DNA from: Jaltomata sinuosa
Lineage: Eukaryota > Streptophyta > Magnoliopsida > Solanales > Solanaceae
Direction of reading: 5' to 3'
Length of the DNA stretch: 64,000 bases
Assembly (NCBI GenBank): GCA_003996215.1
Contig: QJPP01001752.1
Coordinates: forward strand, 186,001-250,000
The notes beneath the pieces were generated by a model, which was not told the DNA's origin, did not search any database, and saw only the letters and a list, made by a program, of their open reading frames with translations. Position 1 is the first letter of the stretch; the number at the start of each line of letters is the position of its first letter. Both the position numbers and the translations under genes were made by a program. Below are positions 36,918 to 48,592 of the stretch, in pieces.

Positions 36918-37398
36918 AATAGGTCCTGCTTAAACATTAGTCTGTCTTCAAATGCAGGAGGTGTTAACATTCAGTTTGAGGACAGGTTCCTACATATTAA
37001 ATTAGTTTAGTATGAACTATTAGGAACTGTTTTTGTAAAGGAAATTCATAATGTGCTGTAATGGTCGTTCATTTTACTTGAAGATAGAAGTAAATGTATT
37101 GTCCTTGTATAGGTTGGAAAAGGGCCGGCTGGATTACCTCTGGAAGCTAAGTCGAAGATGTCGATGGTCTTGTGAGTGGTTGATAAACTGTTATTTCTAC
37201 AAGACTACCCTACAAGGTTTTTGTAAGTCTTATTCCTATTCCGCCTTATTTTTTTTATTTCCTCTCGATGTCAGATATTCATTTTGGGGTCTGGTTATTC
37301 CGAATTCGCACGGAGGAACTCCATTTGGGGTGGTAAAGCCCTCTAACCAAAGGTGACTTGCTCATATCCCACCTTATGAGTATCATAGATAGATAATA

Positions 37399-37620
37399 CA
37401 ACAACATACCTTGTGAGGTAGAGAGGTTGTTTCCGTTAGACCCTCGGCTCAAGCTAAGAAAGAGCATCATTGATAGCATCTTAGCTCCAAAAATAAACAA
37501 ATATATGTTCTTGTGGGCCTTTTCTAAATTGGAAAGAACTTTAGTTGGTAGGGAATGCACCAAAAATAAGTTCAAAGAAGCACCAATAACAAAAGCAATG
37601 GATACAGACAAGTCAAATAT
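37399..37620 (-). mobile_element. TS-type SINE, 5'-deleted
   Basis: ACAACAACATACCTTGTGAG runs directly into GGTAGAGAGGTTGTTTCCGT and AGACCCTCGGCTCAAGC. The middle block present in the 13.55-kb copy is missing. Confidence 0.65.
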
Positions 37621-38224
37621 ATTCATGCATATTCCTCCTATTTCAATTATTAATATTCTCATTGTTGTCATATTCCCTCCAATTTCTTTCAATTTAATTC
37701 TTTTCCTTTTGCTAAATACAACTATTATATTTATATTAGAATAAATAAGTAACAATTAGATTTTCGACACAGAACTCGATATGTATGTCAAAAAACCATC
37801 CAAAGATCCATTTCCACTAGTATCCCATATTGTAGTGTCTGGTTTCATGTTACGTCAATTCAAGCTTGCTCGATCTAATCAACTGAGTCCATTTCCATTA
37901 GTATCCTGTATTATAGTGTTATAAAAAATCTAGTTAAAATTGTACTAAAAATAAAATCTAGTCAAAATTGAAACACAATGTGGCTGCACATTGTAAATAG
38001 CAAATAGATTGCAAAATTGATGGAGTGATTGATGGAAGAATCATATAATCCAATGCGAATATTTGGTGCAATGAATTAAAGTGAAGTCATTTATAGTAAG
38101 TAAAAGATTCTTCCCTTATAATTAATCTGTGCACCTAAAAATTCTGAACAAATGATTGTAAATGATCAATTAACAATCTCATAACCTACCAAATCTCTCT
38201 TAAATATTTACCAACAGTCTCATT

Positions 38225-38470
38225 GTTATGATCCAAGTTCATGTCACGTATCATCTGCTTTAGGCCAATGAATTCACGAATTTATCTCTTACACTATGTG
38301 AGCCCAAGAGCGCACGTACCGTGTGAACTTGTGTTATGCCTTGTAAAGCTCTTCACTTTTCTCTTCACGTCCCCTTCTACAAAGCTTACCAGCCTAGACG
38401 TCTATTAGCCTTCTCTATGACCCGCCCTCATCGGCCCAGCATTCGTGATGAACGTCACAATCATTGACCT
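38225..38470 (+). repeat. three-copy dispersed repeat, copy 1
   Basis: Shared landmarks: CCAAGTTCATGTCACGTAT, GTGTGAACTTGTGTTATGCC, TTGTAAAGCTCTT, GACCCGCCCTC. Copies 2 and 3 at 40405-40665 and 42060-42400 keep the order. Confidence 0.7.
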
Positions 38471-38884
38471 CTGCTGTCACTCATTTTAGCATGTTAACAC
38501 AAATTAAAGCGTGAACATATATTACTTAATCATAATTAAGATATTGAAAGTTTATATGCAAGTCATATGCCTTGCATTTATTTGTTAATTTTTTCACTAA
38601 TTTATTAACTACTTACATCATGTTATATAAACATGTTCTCCACTTAGCAAGTCAAAAGCACAATTATATATCTATTTAACCAAAGTAGTTGATGAACATT
38701 AGTTACATAATAACCTTAATTAGATTTTTAATAGGATGTCCACATAGAAATAGTCACCATGGCCTTTTTTAAAACTGGAATAAACTCATGAATATTCAGT
38801 TCTTGAAAAAAAAAGTCAGTAACTTTATTTATGCAAGTAGCTATTGACCTTCTTAAAATCTAAGTTGAGCGGACTATTCACTTT

Positions 38885-38981
38885 CGATGTTACGCTCATG
38901 GTAGATTCTCCAAAAATGCACTATTTTTGGAGAATTCAATATGCACTCATTGACTTTTTCGAAGAGTCCAAGCAACATAGC
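38885..38981. mobile_element. TIR-MITE remnant
   Basis: Right end GAAGAGTCCAAGCAACATAG matches the inverted-repeat end of the MITEs in the PMT gene introns. The left end is degraded. Confidence 0.45.
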
Positions 38982-39986
38982 TTAAAATATCTTCTTCTTT
39001 CGTTTTACTTTTCTTTATAAATCTTCAAAAAATCAAATTGGGACCACAAGATTATTTTATGTCCATTACTGTCATATTGACATGATAATGTTTGTACGAA
39101 TATTTTTACAAACTGATAGTCAGGGGCGGAGTTACAGTGTTGGTTACAATTCTCGTGAACTCAATAACTTTTATATAGACCGTGCATATATATTAAGAAT
39201 TTTATGTGTATCAAATTATTATGTATTGTAAAAGTTGAGATCATTATAAAAATTTATAAACTTCAAATTCTGAATATGTCGATGAAATGACAGAGAAAAA
39301 GAGACTTGACTTTGTGAACTGCCATATTAATTGGTAAAGTGTCTAGCTAGTTGGTGCAATAATGTATAGTAGCTAGCTACAAGTAGATTAAAATATTTTT
39401 GGAGCCCTGAACTATACATAAAGTTATCCAAATTCAAGGATTTGCATAAAAAAGATACTACTAATAGTGCAAAAACTGCAAATGTGCAAATATATAGTAA
39501 ATAATTAGAGTCGAAAATAATTTGTTCAGTTGAACTCATAAAACTCGTCCTATTTAGATAAAGCTAAAGGAGGAAGTATGGTGGAACATGACCTAGCTGG
39601 CAAGGGTGAAGCTAAAGCTGGTAAAGGGGAGTCAGTTGAACACTCTTCGTAGTTATTGTATTTATCAGTTAAATAGGTGTATCATTTATATATGTATAAA
39701 TATTTACGAACATTCTTGAATACCTTTAACAAAATTTCTGATATGGACTTTTATGGCTAGACTTTTTATTGATTATTTTTCAGCTTAATTTGCTTTTCAA
39801 GGTTAAAAAATGAAGCTGTTTTTTTATTACTTAATTTTATCATTTGCAGTTTATTTGTTGTCATCCAGCTGTATCACCCATGTTAAATAAAACATCATTC
39901 AACAGAAACAGAAGTGTTTTTTGTTCCTTCATTTCCGGAGACAATCTTGGCTTTGGTTTGGCCATTTCATTTTGCTTCAACACATA

Positions 39987-40238
39987 TGGGATAGTTTGGC
40001 ACGGAGACTAAATTATTTTGGGATTATAGTTTTGAAATTATAATTTTTGAACAAATTTATCCCACCTGAGAGAGGAATAAAATAATCTCAAGTTGAATGG
40101 AATAAGGTGGGATATCTCAAGATTAAACTTGGGATAAGATTTATATTGCGTTTGGTAGAGGGTATCAAGCGCAGTATAAATTTTATCCACGGCTTAATCC
40201 TGGAATATCCCATCTTATTCGACGTACCAAATGACCCC
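39987..40238. mobile_element. hAT-like MITE
   Basis: Left end GGGATAGTTTGGCACGGAG and right end GACGTACCAAATGACCCC frame a palindromic interior with repeated TTATCCCA / TGGGATAA motifs. Family resemblance from memory. Confidence 0.5.
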
Positions 40239-40404
40239 ATCCTGTCCAACAGCTAATTGTGGGCACTAAATATGTTCCAGTGTTAACACAATTTGACACT
40301 ATGTTAATAGTGACAGATCTAGAGCATAATCTAGGAGTTCATAAAATTCAGTAATTTTTACATATATTGTGTACATATATATTAAAAAATTAACTAAATA
40401 TTTA

Positions 40405-40665
40405 TTACGGTTCAAGTTTATGACACGTATTGTCCATTTTGATCCAACAGATCTCACAAAATTGTCTCTTGAATTATGCTATCATTGAACACAAAAGCGT
40501 ACATATCATATGAACTTGTGGTATGCCTTGTAAAACTCTTTACTTTCATCTCTCATCTGATGTGAGATTCATCAAAGGTGTCATGTGCATGCACCTCTCT
40601 GAAACTTATCAGCGTAGAAATCTGTCAGTCCTTCTCATTGATCCGTTCTTTTAAAGTTAGCTTGG
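40405..40665 (+). repeat. three-copy dispersed repeat, copy 2
   Basis: GTTCAAGTTTATGACACGTA, ATGAACTTGTGGTATGCCTT and GAAACTTATCAGCGTAGAAA match copy 1 and copy 3 in order. Confidence 0.7.
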
Positions 40666-40837
40666 CATAAATTTTTTTAAAAAAAAACTCACAGCATTTG
40701 GAAGTATCTAGACACTTTATATGTACGTAAATGTTTTGGACATTACGTCTTTATAGGACAGAATTGTCCACACGATGAGTTTAATTAAGTTGGGACAATA
40801 CAATAATATCTTCCATAGCCTCAAGGGTACGTGGCCT

Positions 40838-40985
40838 AATTATAATCAATGACGTGGATTGATCACCATGAGATTTCAGGTTCGATTTTTAGCAGAGATA
40901 AAATATTACTTCTAGGTGATTTTTTTTAATTATCTCGTGAAAATAATCGAGGTGCATAAAAGCTGGTCTGAACACTTCGGTTATT
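40838..40985 (+). mobile_element. SolS-like SINE
   Basis: Has B-box-like TTTCAGGTTCGATTTTTAGC, then GGTGCATAAAAGCTGGTCTG and AACACTTCGGTTATT with an A-rich end, as in other SolS-like copies. Confidence 0.55.
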
Positions 40986-41268
40986 AAAAATAATAATAAA
41001 ATAATGATAATATCTCCCATAGTCGTCCCTTTTTTTTTTGGAATCCCAAAGAAAATCCACAACCTATTTCACAGCCTCTGCCCTTCGGGTGAGCACTATG
41101 TGGTGAGCACTTTGTGGAGGTGGTAACTTGTTCACTGTGCAATAGCTCACAAATTACACATGAGATGTAAATCACATTAAACAAGCCCCATGCAACGAGC
41201 TCATGGCTGAGCGGTAGACGAGGGTTAGATTCCATATATATGTTCAAGATCTACCATATACAATATTA

Positions 41269-41515
41269 CTCCCTCCGTTTCAAATTGTTTGGCCTATTTT
41301 AATTTGGCACGGAATTTAATAAAGTAATAAAGACTCTTGAAACTTGTGGTCTTAAATTAAAGATATGTCAAATGTATTAACATATCCTTTAATCTTGTGG
41401 TCTTGAATATGACAAGTGGAATGCTGAAATTAAAGAGTTTCTAAAAAAGGAAAGATGCATTCTTTTTGAAACGGACTAAAAAAAAAGTAGGTCAAACAAA
41501 TTGAAACGGATGGAG
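41269..41515. mobile_element. Stowaway-like MITE
   Basis: CTCCCTCCGTTTCAAATTGT at the left and ACAAATTGAAACGGATGGAG at the right are a near-perfect terminal inverted repeat, flanked by TA on the right. AT-rich non-coding interior. Confidence 0.85.
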
Positions 41516-42059
41516 TAGCAAATATTAGAAGAGCTTATATACAATATATGGGTGCGTGCTTTGACTAACTTCAAATACCTTTTTTGATAACCGCAATGTT
41601 CGAGATAGTTTGCACATATTTTGACTAATTTTAATGGATATTTGTTACCTTCTCTCCACATAAATATCAAATAACTTTGTCTATTAAAATTTAGATAAAT
41701 AAGAAAAAATTACCTAATATTTTTATTTTTATAAAAAATTAAACCTAAAACCTCACGATTCTCATGCCACCAAGACATTGAGTTTCTTCTCTGGAATTAA
41801 GGTTTCGTGGTCTAAATTTATTCTCTCCACTATGTATGGATGAGTTTCTTGGATTCCTTTTTCTACTTTTTATTTCAATGATCTATTTTTCTTCTTTTAT
41901 TGATCTCAATCATGGGAAAATATTTAATGCATTGTAGTTTCTTTTTCATTGTCCTACGGGGTATAGTTAATTTAATTAAACTCGAATAAAAGAGGACGAT
42001 TGTGATTAAAAAAATGACCATATGAAAGTAGGTTTAGCTAATATATAAAAACTTACTTA

Positions 42060-42400
42060 AAACAACCCAAGTTCATGACACATATGCATGCGTTAGCCCA
42101 ACATGACTCATAAATTTGTTCCTTGAACAACGCCATCATCAAGGCCAAAAATGCATGTATCGTATAAACTTGTATTTATGCCTTATAAAGTTTTTTTCTT
42201 TTTTTATTTTAATATGGAATTCACCTAAAGTATTATCTACGTCTTTCTTTAGAAGCTTATCGGCCTATAAAATTTGTCAATTTTCCTCTATGATCCACCC
42301 TCTGTCATGGTCTCATTCTCTCCATCTGACGTGAGATTTATCTAAAGTCTCATGTTAAGTCTTTCTCTATGACCCGCCCTCTGTCATGGTCTCACGTTAT
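42060..42400 (+). repeat. three-copy dispersed repeat, copy 3, with internal duplication
   Basis: CCCAAGTTCATGACACATAT and TATAAACTTGTATTTATGCC match the other copies. CCCTCTGTCATGGTCTCA appears twice (about 42298 and 42377), so the distal part is duplicated within this copy. Confidence 0.7.
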
Positions 42401-42663
42401 CCACATATATTCTGTGTTTATACCAATTCATTAATTGTGATAATTTAGTGTAATTTGATATAATAATTGGACGTGAGTAAGCTTCTATCGTTACTCGATA
42501 CTTACGCTGTTAGAACTAACAAGTACTTCCCTTCAATCATTTTTACTTATCACGTTTCACTTTACCAGAATCAATTTGATTAATCTTCAAAACTTGAATG
42601 AATTAAATCAATTCACTATTTTGAATTTTCAATTTAGATATTTAAAATCTATACAAAAAAAAT

Positions 42664-42916
42664 TCCCTATGTTTCAATTTATGTGGCACTTTTTATTTCT
42701 CGAGAATCAAACAATTTAAATTTGACCATGAGTTTAAGCGTGAAGTCTTCATTTTTTTTGAAAATAAAATTTATATATCTAGAAATTACATAAAAAGTAT
42801 TATAAATCATAATAATTGATAATTTAAAATATGTAAAAAAACTTTTTATGGTAAACAATAAACTTGTTTGAATTTCAAAATTCAAAGAGTATCACATAAA
42901 TTAAAACAGAGGAAGT
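42664..42916. mobile_element. MITE, Stowaway-like
   Basis: Left end CCCTATGTTTCAATTTATGT mirrors right end CACATAAATTAAAACAGAGG; interior AT-rich. Ends are slightly decayed. Confidence 0.6.
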
Positions 42917-43050
42917 GACTATACGTTGCAATCATTCTCATATTAATATAATATAATAAAAGAATACATTCTAAAAACATTGATCAAAGTCCATATAATT
43001 TGATTCTTGAGAAGCAAAATCTCACAAGTAAAAAGTGAATGGATGAAGTA

Positions 43051-43310
43051 CTCCCTCTGTCCCATATTAGTTGCTCATTATATTAAAAATAGTTGTTTCA
43101 TATTAATTGATTACCTTATTAAATAAATGAAGCATTAATTAATTTTTTCTCATATTATCCTTATAATTAATTCTTTTTTAAAGTGTTCATATTTGTTTGT
43201 AAAATTCTAAAGAAGTTTTCCAAATGTTGAATTAGTAAAACAATCTTCTTATTTATGATTTCTTAATATGCGGAAAAAAAAAATGTGCAACTAATATAAA
43301 ACGAAAGGAA
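43051..43310. mobile_element. Stowaway-like MITE in the CML promoter region
   Basis: CTCCCTCTGTCCCATATTAG at the left pairs with CTAATATAAAACGAAAGGA at the right; TA precedes it. It ends about 220 bp upstream of the CML start codon. Confidence 0.7.
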
Positions 43311-43528
43311 TTGAGATACACGCAAATCGAGATGAAAGTAGGAAAAAGTTAGTTCCAACGTAGTAGGAGAGAATTTCCCAAACACACCAAACAAAACAAG
43401 TAGGAAGCTTCGTGGAAGCTCACTAATGGAGTCCTACTTAACCCTCCTCCATTCCCTTCCCTTCCATCAATCACCCCTTCTTCTTCGATTATTCATCGGA
43501 AACAACTTTTCTACCTCTCATCGTAACT

Positions 43529-44134
43529 ATGAAGCTCATCAAAAACTTGCCCAAAAAGCTCTTCAAATCCAAAAAATCCCGCTCCATTTCCCGATCCGAT
43601 GACCCGTCTTTCAGCTCCGGAACAACATCCTCTTCCTCTTCTCACAAGCTCAACAACAACGACGGCGGTATCTCTACTCCTACAAGCGTTTTGCCTGCCG
43701 ACGACTGGTACTCCGACCTCGTACAAGCCTTTTCCGTCATCGATAACGGAGACGGTAAGATAAGGAAGGAACACCTCGAAGCGATTTTGAGCAGAGTTGG
43801 AGGTAAATCGCCGCCGACTGAGGAGGAATTAGTGTTGTTGATTGATGAATTGGATACGAACGGAGATGGATGTATCAGCTTGGCGGCGTTTGAGGTTCCG
43901 GCGGCGGAGGCGGTGGAAGATGCGGCGGAGGAGATGAAAGATGCGTTTGATTTCTTCGACGAGGATCACGACGGGAAGATCACGGCGGAGGAGTTGTTCA
44001 ACGTGTTTAGAATGATCGGAGATGAGCGGTGCACGTTAGAGGAATGTAGGCGCATGATAAGGAGTGTAGATAAAAATGGTGATGGGTTCGTGTGCTTCGA
44101 GGACTTCTGTCTTATGATGGAACAGCAAAGATAA
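43529..44134 (+). CDS. calmodulin-like protein (CML35/36 type), 201 aa
   Basis: Intronless ORF of 201 aa starting at the first ATG. Residues 1-55 are basic and serine-rich (KLIKNLPKKLFKSKKSRS) and probably flexible. Four EF-hand regions follow. The first (FSVIDNGDGKIRKEHLE) lacks one loop residue relative to the consensus. The second (DTNGDGCISLAA) has Ala at loop position 12. The third (DEDHDGKITAEE) is canonical. The fourth (DKNGDGFVCFED) has Asp at position 12. The GDERCTLEECRRMI linker is typical of this CML subgroup. Family role: Ca2+ sensor. I expect two good Ca2+ sites, in the C-terminal lobe. The local coding sequence is far richer in G+C than its flanks, normal for an intronless CML. 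Confidence 0.93.
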   Translation: MKLIKNLPKKLFKSKKSRSISRSDDPSFSSGTTSSSSSHKLNNNDGGISTPTSVLPADDWYSDLVQAFSVIDNGDGKIRKEHLEAILSRVGGKSPPTEEELVLLIDELDTNGDGCISLAAFEVPAAEAVEDAAEEMKDAFDFFDEDHDGKITAEELFNVFRMIGDERCTLEECRRMIRSVDKNGDGFVCFEDFCLMMEQQR

Positions 44135-44930
44135 AAATAGAAATTGTTTTTTAAATTTATTCTTTTTGTGTTATTTGGGAAAATGGGTTATGTATGTTTA
44201 TTCAAGGGTTGGGATTAATTAGGATCCTTGATCAAGTCAATCTAATGGCTATGATTGATCTATAGTTGGAAAGAATTATTATATATAAAAATGAGGACAA
44301 ATTTCTTCCTTTTTTAGCCCCATGATATATTGAGCATTAGTTTCTCCATACTTCTCTTTAGATTCTATTAATTAATTGATTAATACTTGCATAATATTGT
44401 TAGTCTTTGGTTTCATTACTTTTTTTTTTCTCTTAAACAAATGTTTGAGTAAAATAAGGAAAATAACATATTATAATTCATGATTAACATTACTTATTTG
44501 ATATTTTGGGGTGATGAAATATGAATTTATGATTATGGGTTGTTTTATGTGTATTAATACTGATTTTGTTGAATTTGATTGACGAATACTGATTAGCTTA
44601 AAATTTGGTCAATTCATAAAAAAAAATGGACCTGTGACCTATATTCGGCATAATAAACATTGTTTTTTTTGGCACTTTGAGATCACAAAATACAAAGTTA
44701 TGATTATGAGTGTCTTTTACGTGTATTAGTACATGCTATTTTTTTAAAATTTGATTAGCGAACTTTGATTTGTCTGATTTGATTGGGATCATAAATATGG
44801 TGATTTTCGTGAATTTGATTGACAAACTTCGATCGGCCTAAAATTTGATGGATCTAAGACAATTAGGAGCATTCGTATTTCACAATCAAAAGTGAAATTT
44901 TTGAATTTATAAAATACGAATAACTGCAAA

Positions 44931-45948
44931 CAGGGGCGGAGCTAGGTGGAGCCCAGGGGATTCGGATGAACCCCTTCGTCGAAAAATTATACTATGTACA
45001 TAAGGTCAAATTCTGATTTCATGAGTATATATATTAAAATGAACCCCCTAAAAACAAATGAGAAGCTTAACTTAGTTGTTAAGGGAGTTCACTAATATCC
45101 TCCACGTCTTGGGTTCAAGTCCCATTTTTTCCTCTTTTTTTATGCTTTGGAAAGTCCATAGGCGATAGCAAAGCTTCTTTGAAATAGGCTTATTTTTTCT
45201 CTTTTATGCTATTTCTCTATTTCAATTTGCCTTTTTTCAAATTTATTAAGCACACATCTTTTATTTTTTATTATTTTTATTACTCATTTAGTTTCTACGT
45301 AATTCTTTTTTCATGTATTAATTCAAAGAAACTCTTTTTAAAAATGACGAATTATTATTAAATTTGAAATTGAGATAGAAAAAATATTTTCTTAAAATAA
45401 GGTAAATTAAATTTAAAAGTCCTGAATATCCTTTTAACAATATCTATTTAATTAAATTTTCTTTCTTTCATTTCATGGTATTTCTTTTCTACTTTTTCCA
45501 ATTCTATTCTAGAGAGATGGAAACTAAACTAAACTTATTTGATTTATTTATCATTTTTTTACAAATGATGAACCTAGTAAATTGAACTAAAAAATCAGCG
45601 ATGCCATTTATTTATCTTCTGAATATGCATTATAATATTAGTAACTCAATTCTTACACCTTTTTAGAGAATCTTGACGATTTTCAAAGTAACATATGATT
45701 GAATAGACACTAACTCGGATCTTTAAAAAAAGTTTTAAAAAAAAGCATAAGAAATTTTAAGAAGGCTCGATGGAGCAGGGTAAAAGTAGGAAGAAATGCT
45801 AAACGTGCTATGAAAAGGTAAGTTAAATTAGTGGATTAAGGTTAATCTGTTTCTTTCCCGTCTCGCTACGTTTTTCATCCTGCAATTTTGCGTGTTTGCT
45901 TCTTTATACTTTGACCCCTCCTTGACGAAAATTTTATCTTCGCCACTG
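44931..45948. mobile_element. non-autonomous hAT element, 1018 bp, with 8-bp target duplication
   Basis: Left end CAGGGGCGGAGCTAGG and right end CTTCGCCACTG are imperfect inverted repeats of CAGxGGCGxAG type. The 8-bp sequence ACTGCAAA occurs immediately outside both ends (44923-44930 and 45949-45956), a hallmark of hAT insertion. No transposase ORF. The interior carries a tRNA-like segment (45063-45125) with B-box-like TTGGGTTCAAGTCCC. Confidence 0.85.
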
Positions 45949-46702
45949 ACTGCAAAAGCATTTGCCAATAATATTTTCACTAATCAAAGTAAGATGAGCA
46001 GGTTAAGTTTGTTGGGAAAAGATAATATCTAAAAAAAGGGTCATATCTCATGCTTAGCTTAAATCTATCGGTGTTCAATATTTATATTAAAATCCGATTA
46101 ATTCAATTCGCACATTACATGAATCTCAATATATATCCATGTAAATTAAGTTTCATGCTATTATTTCTCTTTCTAGTTGGATCCATGTCCACATGCTGGC
46201 ATGTTCTGAGTAGAATACCTAGGAACATATTTGCAATAATCTTGGAGAATATTTCAATTAATTATCATACTTAATTTCCAATTTCCAATAAGAATTGGCC
46301 ACGTACCTAATTACGTTACTTCTAATTAACTATAGTGTTATTAATATTTTATTATTAATAAAATTACCATGACTAAACATGCTGCCAACATACTGTGACA
46401 ATATGATAACATGGTTTATTATTTTCTTAATGTTGATAATTAAGAGGTCTTAAGAATGAATGTGTGAATGTCTAAGAATGATTTGTTTATGAATTTGAAT
46501 AATAATAATTATTATAATATAAGTTACGTACAATAACATATAATCATCCTGTTGATAAACAGATTAGTGGTATTAAACATATCGTTAAACAAATATTAAA
46601 ATAAGGCAATGTTCAATTTTGGCAACCACTTCAAAAGCAAATAATTAAACACATGAAAAGTCTCATAATAAAAAGGATTATATTTGGAAAAAAGTCAATA
46701 AT

Positions 46703-46865
46703 TCAGGGCGTCGGGATGGATAGAATTCCTCCATAATTTTAATTAGAAGTTTCGAATTTGAATCTTTTATATGAAAAAGTCCTATCAGAAAATATTTTTT
46801 CTTTAAATGGATCTGAATTAGTCAAAGCTGGATGAATATCGAACATCGAGGAAAAAACAAAAGAA
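46703..46865 (+). mobile_element. SolS-like SINE
   Basis: Contains GAAGTTTCGAATTTGAATCT (B-box-like), AAAGTCCTATCAGAAAATAT, TCTTTAAATGGATCTGAATT and ATATCGAACATCGAGG followed by an A-rich tail. Confidence 0.6.
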
Positions 46866-47131
46866 TAAAGACGCAGGAGTTTTGTGTTTTTTTCTTGTTT
46901 TTGGATCAATCTTCACCTTCCATGAAACTTCTTAGGATGTTAGGACATCTTTAATTAAAGGACAAAAATGTCAGGAAAAAAAGTGGTCTGGACTTTTCTT
47001 TACCCAATAAATTGGTTGCAATTAAAAGATAAAAGAAGTGACAATTGATAATAGTGTGTATTTTGGACTTTAGGTGAATCATCTTTTTCATGGAAATTGC
47101 CTCCCAATTATTAGGTACAAATGTGTAATTA

Positions 47132-47369
47132 GTCCCTCCATTTCAATTTTTTATCTGATTTTAACTTAGCACAAAACTTAAAAATATACAAAAAGACTTG
47201 AAAAATTTGTGGTCTTAAACTAAAAATATAAAGAATGTACCAAAATGTCCTTTAATCTCGTACTCTTAAATATGTCATGTGAAAATTGAAACTGAAGAGT
47301 TGTCAAAAAGAAAAAAAAACATTATCTTTATAACGGACTAAAAAAATAAATAAATTGTAATGGAAGGAG
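47132..47369. mobile_element. Stowaway-like MITE
   Basis: Starts GTCCCTCCATTTCAATTTTT, ends ATTGTAATGGAAGGAG then TA. The interior is clearly related to the element at 41269-41515 (TTGTGGTCTTAAA, TGTCCTTTAATCT). Confidence 0.75.
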
Positions 47370-47406
47370 TATATGTTTCTTTTTTATTGATAAGAACTGT
47401 GCCACC

Positions 47407-47524
47407 ATCAAAGGATGTGATCAGATAGTTATTCTTCGTCCTCAACCAGAGATCTCATAAAAACACATCAAAGGATGTGATCAGATAGTTATTCTTCGTC
47501 CTCAACCAGAGATCTCATAAAATT
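47407..47524. repeat. near-perfect 60-bp tandem duplication
   Basis: The block from CATCAAAGGATGTGATCAGA to AACCAGAGATCTCATAAAA occurs twice exactly 60 bp apart with no mismatch over the shared core, implying a recent event. Confidence 0.95.
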
Positions 47525-48027
47525 TATTTACACTGTTATGGCATATAAGTTAAACTCTAGATCAAATACATGCATGTAAATTGGATCAATGTTCATTGCA
47601 TGTTTGGTCGTGTATCCACTAGGAAGCTAGCAAACAAATTGGAACCAAAAATGAAGTAGGCCAGATGGTAATAGTGAATTTTTAGAAAAACAAAAAGTAT
47701 TTGACTGACATGTTGACACAATGATAACAAATGAACTAAAATCCAATCTATGCAATTTGCATATATTGTTTGTTTATGAAAGCAATATTTGGAAATTTCA
47801 CTCAACTTGGCAACATGATATATGAAATAGTTTTGCCATAGAATATAGTCTTCTTGAGCTTTCAGGATTATTGGAATTCCATGAGAAATCAGTACAGTGA
47901 GTTTTCTTCTGTCAAATAATCTTGGATTAGATCATCCATCGAGTTTTGAACTGTGCGCCACTGGCTCTCGGGAATTCTTTGGTCATATTGTTGCCAAAAT
48001 CATTGCACTCATGCCCCTTTTTAATAT

Positions 48028-48175
48028 ATAATGGTGGTGTCTCGGGTAATTTGTGTGTAGCTTGACTATTCCACCGGGTATTTATCATGTCCCACCAGCA
48101 TAGGTACCGGACAATTCTATACCTATCATGGCGAGGAAATCAGCTAGTGCTTTTTGTCTGTGTGGCTTACTTCGT
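48028..48175 (-). mobile_element. SINE-like dispersed element
   Basis: TAATGGTGGTGTCTCGGGTA, ATTCCACCGGGTATTTATCA, CCCACCAGCATAGGTACCGG and AGCTAGTGCTTTTTGTCTGT are successive blocks of a tRNA-related repeat I remember from several plant genomes. The promoter end is lost. Confidence 0.5.
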
Positions 48176-48592
48176 TGACCGTTAAGTCACACCCCTTCTA
48201 ACTCCAAATAAAGCATGAAGGAAAAAGAGAGATATCTATAGCAAAGTAACTTAGAAAGGAGCTTTTTGTTCAAACTATTAAGATAACAAATACAAACACC
48301 AGAAAAACATTATTTTCGAAGTTGTTATTACAAGCCACGACTATGAGAACAAGTGATTATATTTACAGGAAATAGTTAGTGGTCGAAGTTTCTGAATGCA
48401 ACAACATAACCAAGACATGATTAACAAGATTCTGCAGGTTTAGGTTGATAACACACTTTAACTTGAGGAAATATATGCAGTAAAACATGTAATCAACCAC
48501 ACAACGTCTGACTAAGTGGTGTATTCTGATTGTATAAATACTGTAATTTACAGCATTCTTGATGTCACTCAAACAATAATGTCGGACATCAA

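Larger units (their letters stand above)
36918..43528. other. repeat-rich intergenic spacer
   Basis: No supported gene. Contents: TS-type SINE at 37399-37620; three copies of one dispersed repeat (38225-38470, 40405-40665, 42060-42400); hAT-type ends near 39123 and in 39987-40238; SolS-like SINE at 40838-40985; Stowaway-like MITEs at 41269-41515, 42664-42916 and 43051-43310; and a TIR-MITE remnant at 38885-38981. A 35-bp near-duplicate (CCATTTCCA..TAGTATCC) occurs at 37808 and 37887. Confidence 0.55.
45957..48592. other. intergenic spacer
   Basis: No supported gene. Contents: SolS-like SINE at 46703-46865, Stowaway-like MITE at 47132-47369, a 60-bp tandem duplication at 47407-47524, and a SINE-like element at 48028-48175. 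The last 100-200 bp likely include the 3' UTR of the maturase gene. Confidence 0.5.

Noticed and set aside
41190..41240. Possible tRNA gene (GCTCATGGCTGAGCGGTAGA, GGGTTAGATTCC)
   Set aside because: Box-like motifs are present but I cannot pair an acceptor stem or anticodon arm. More likely a SINE head.
14640..44134. Functional cluster of calcium and salt genes (PICBP, SOS1-like, CML)
   Set aside because: The genes are on different strands, tens of kilobases apart with repeat-rich spacers. Co-location alone is not evidence of joint function.
45063..45130. Possible tRNA gene inside the hAT element
   Set aside because: B box fits but the stems do not pair convincingly. Treated as a SINE-like segment.
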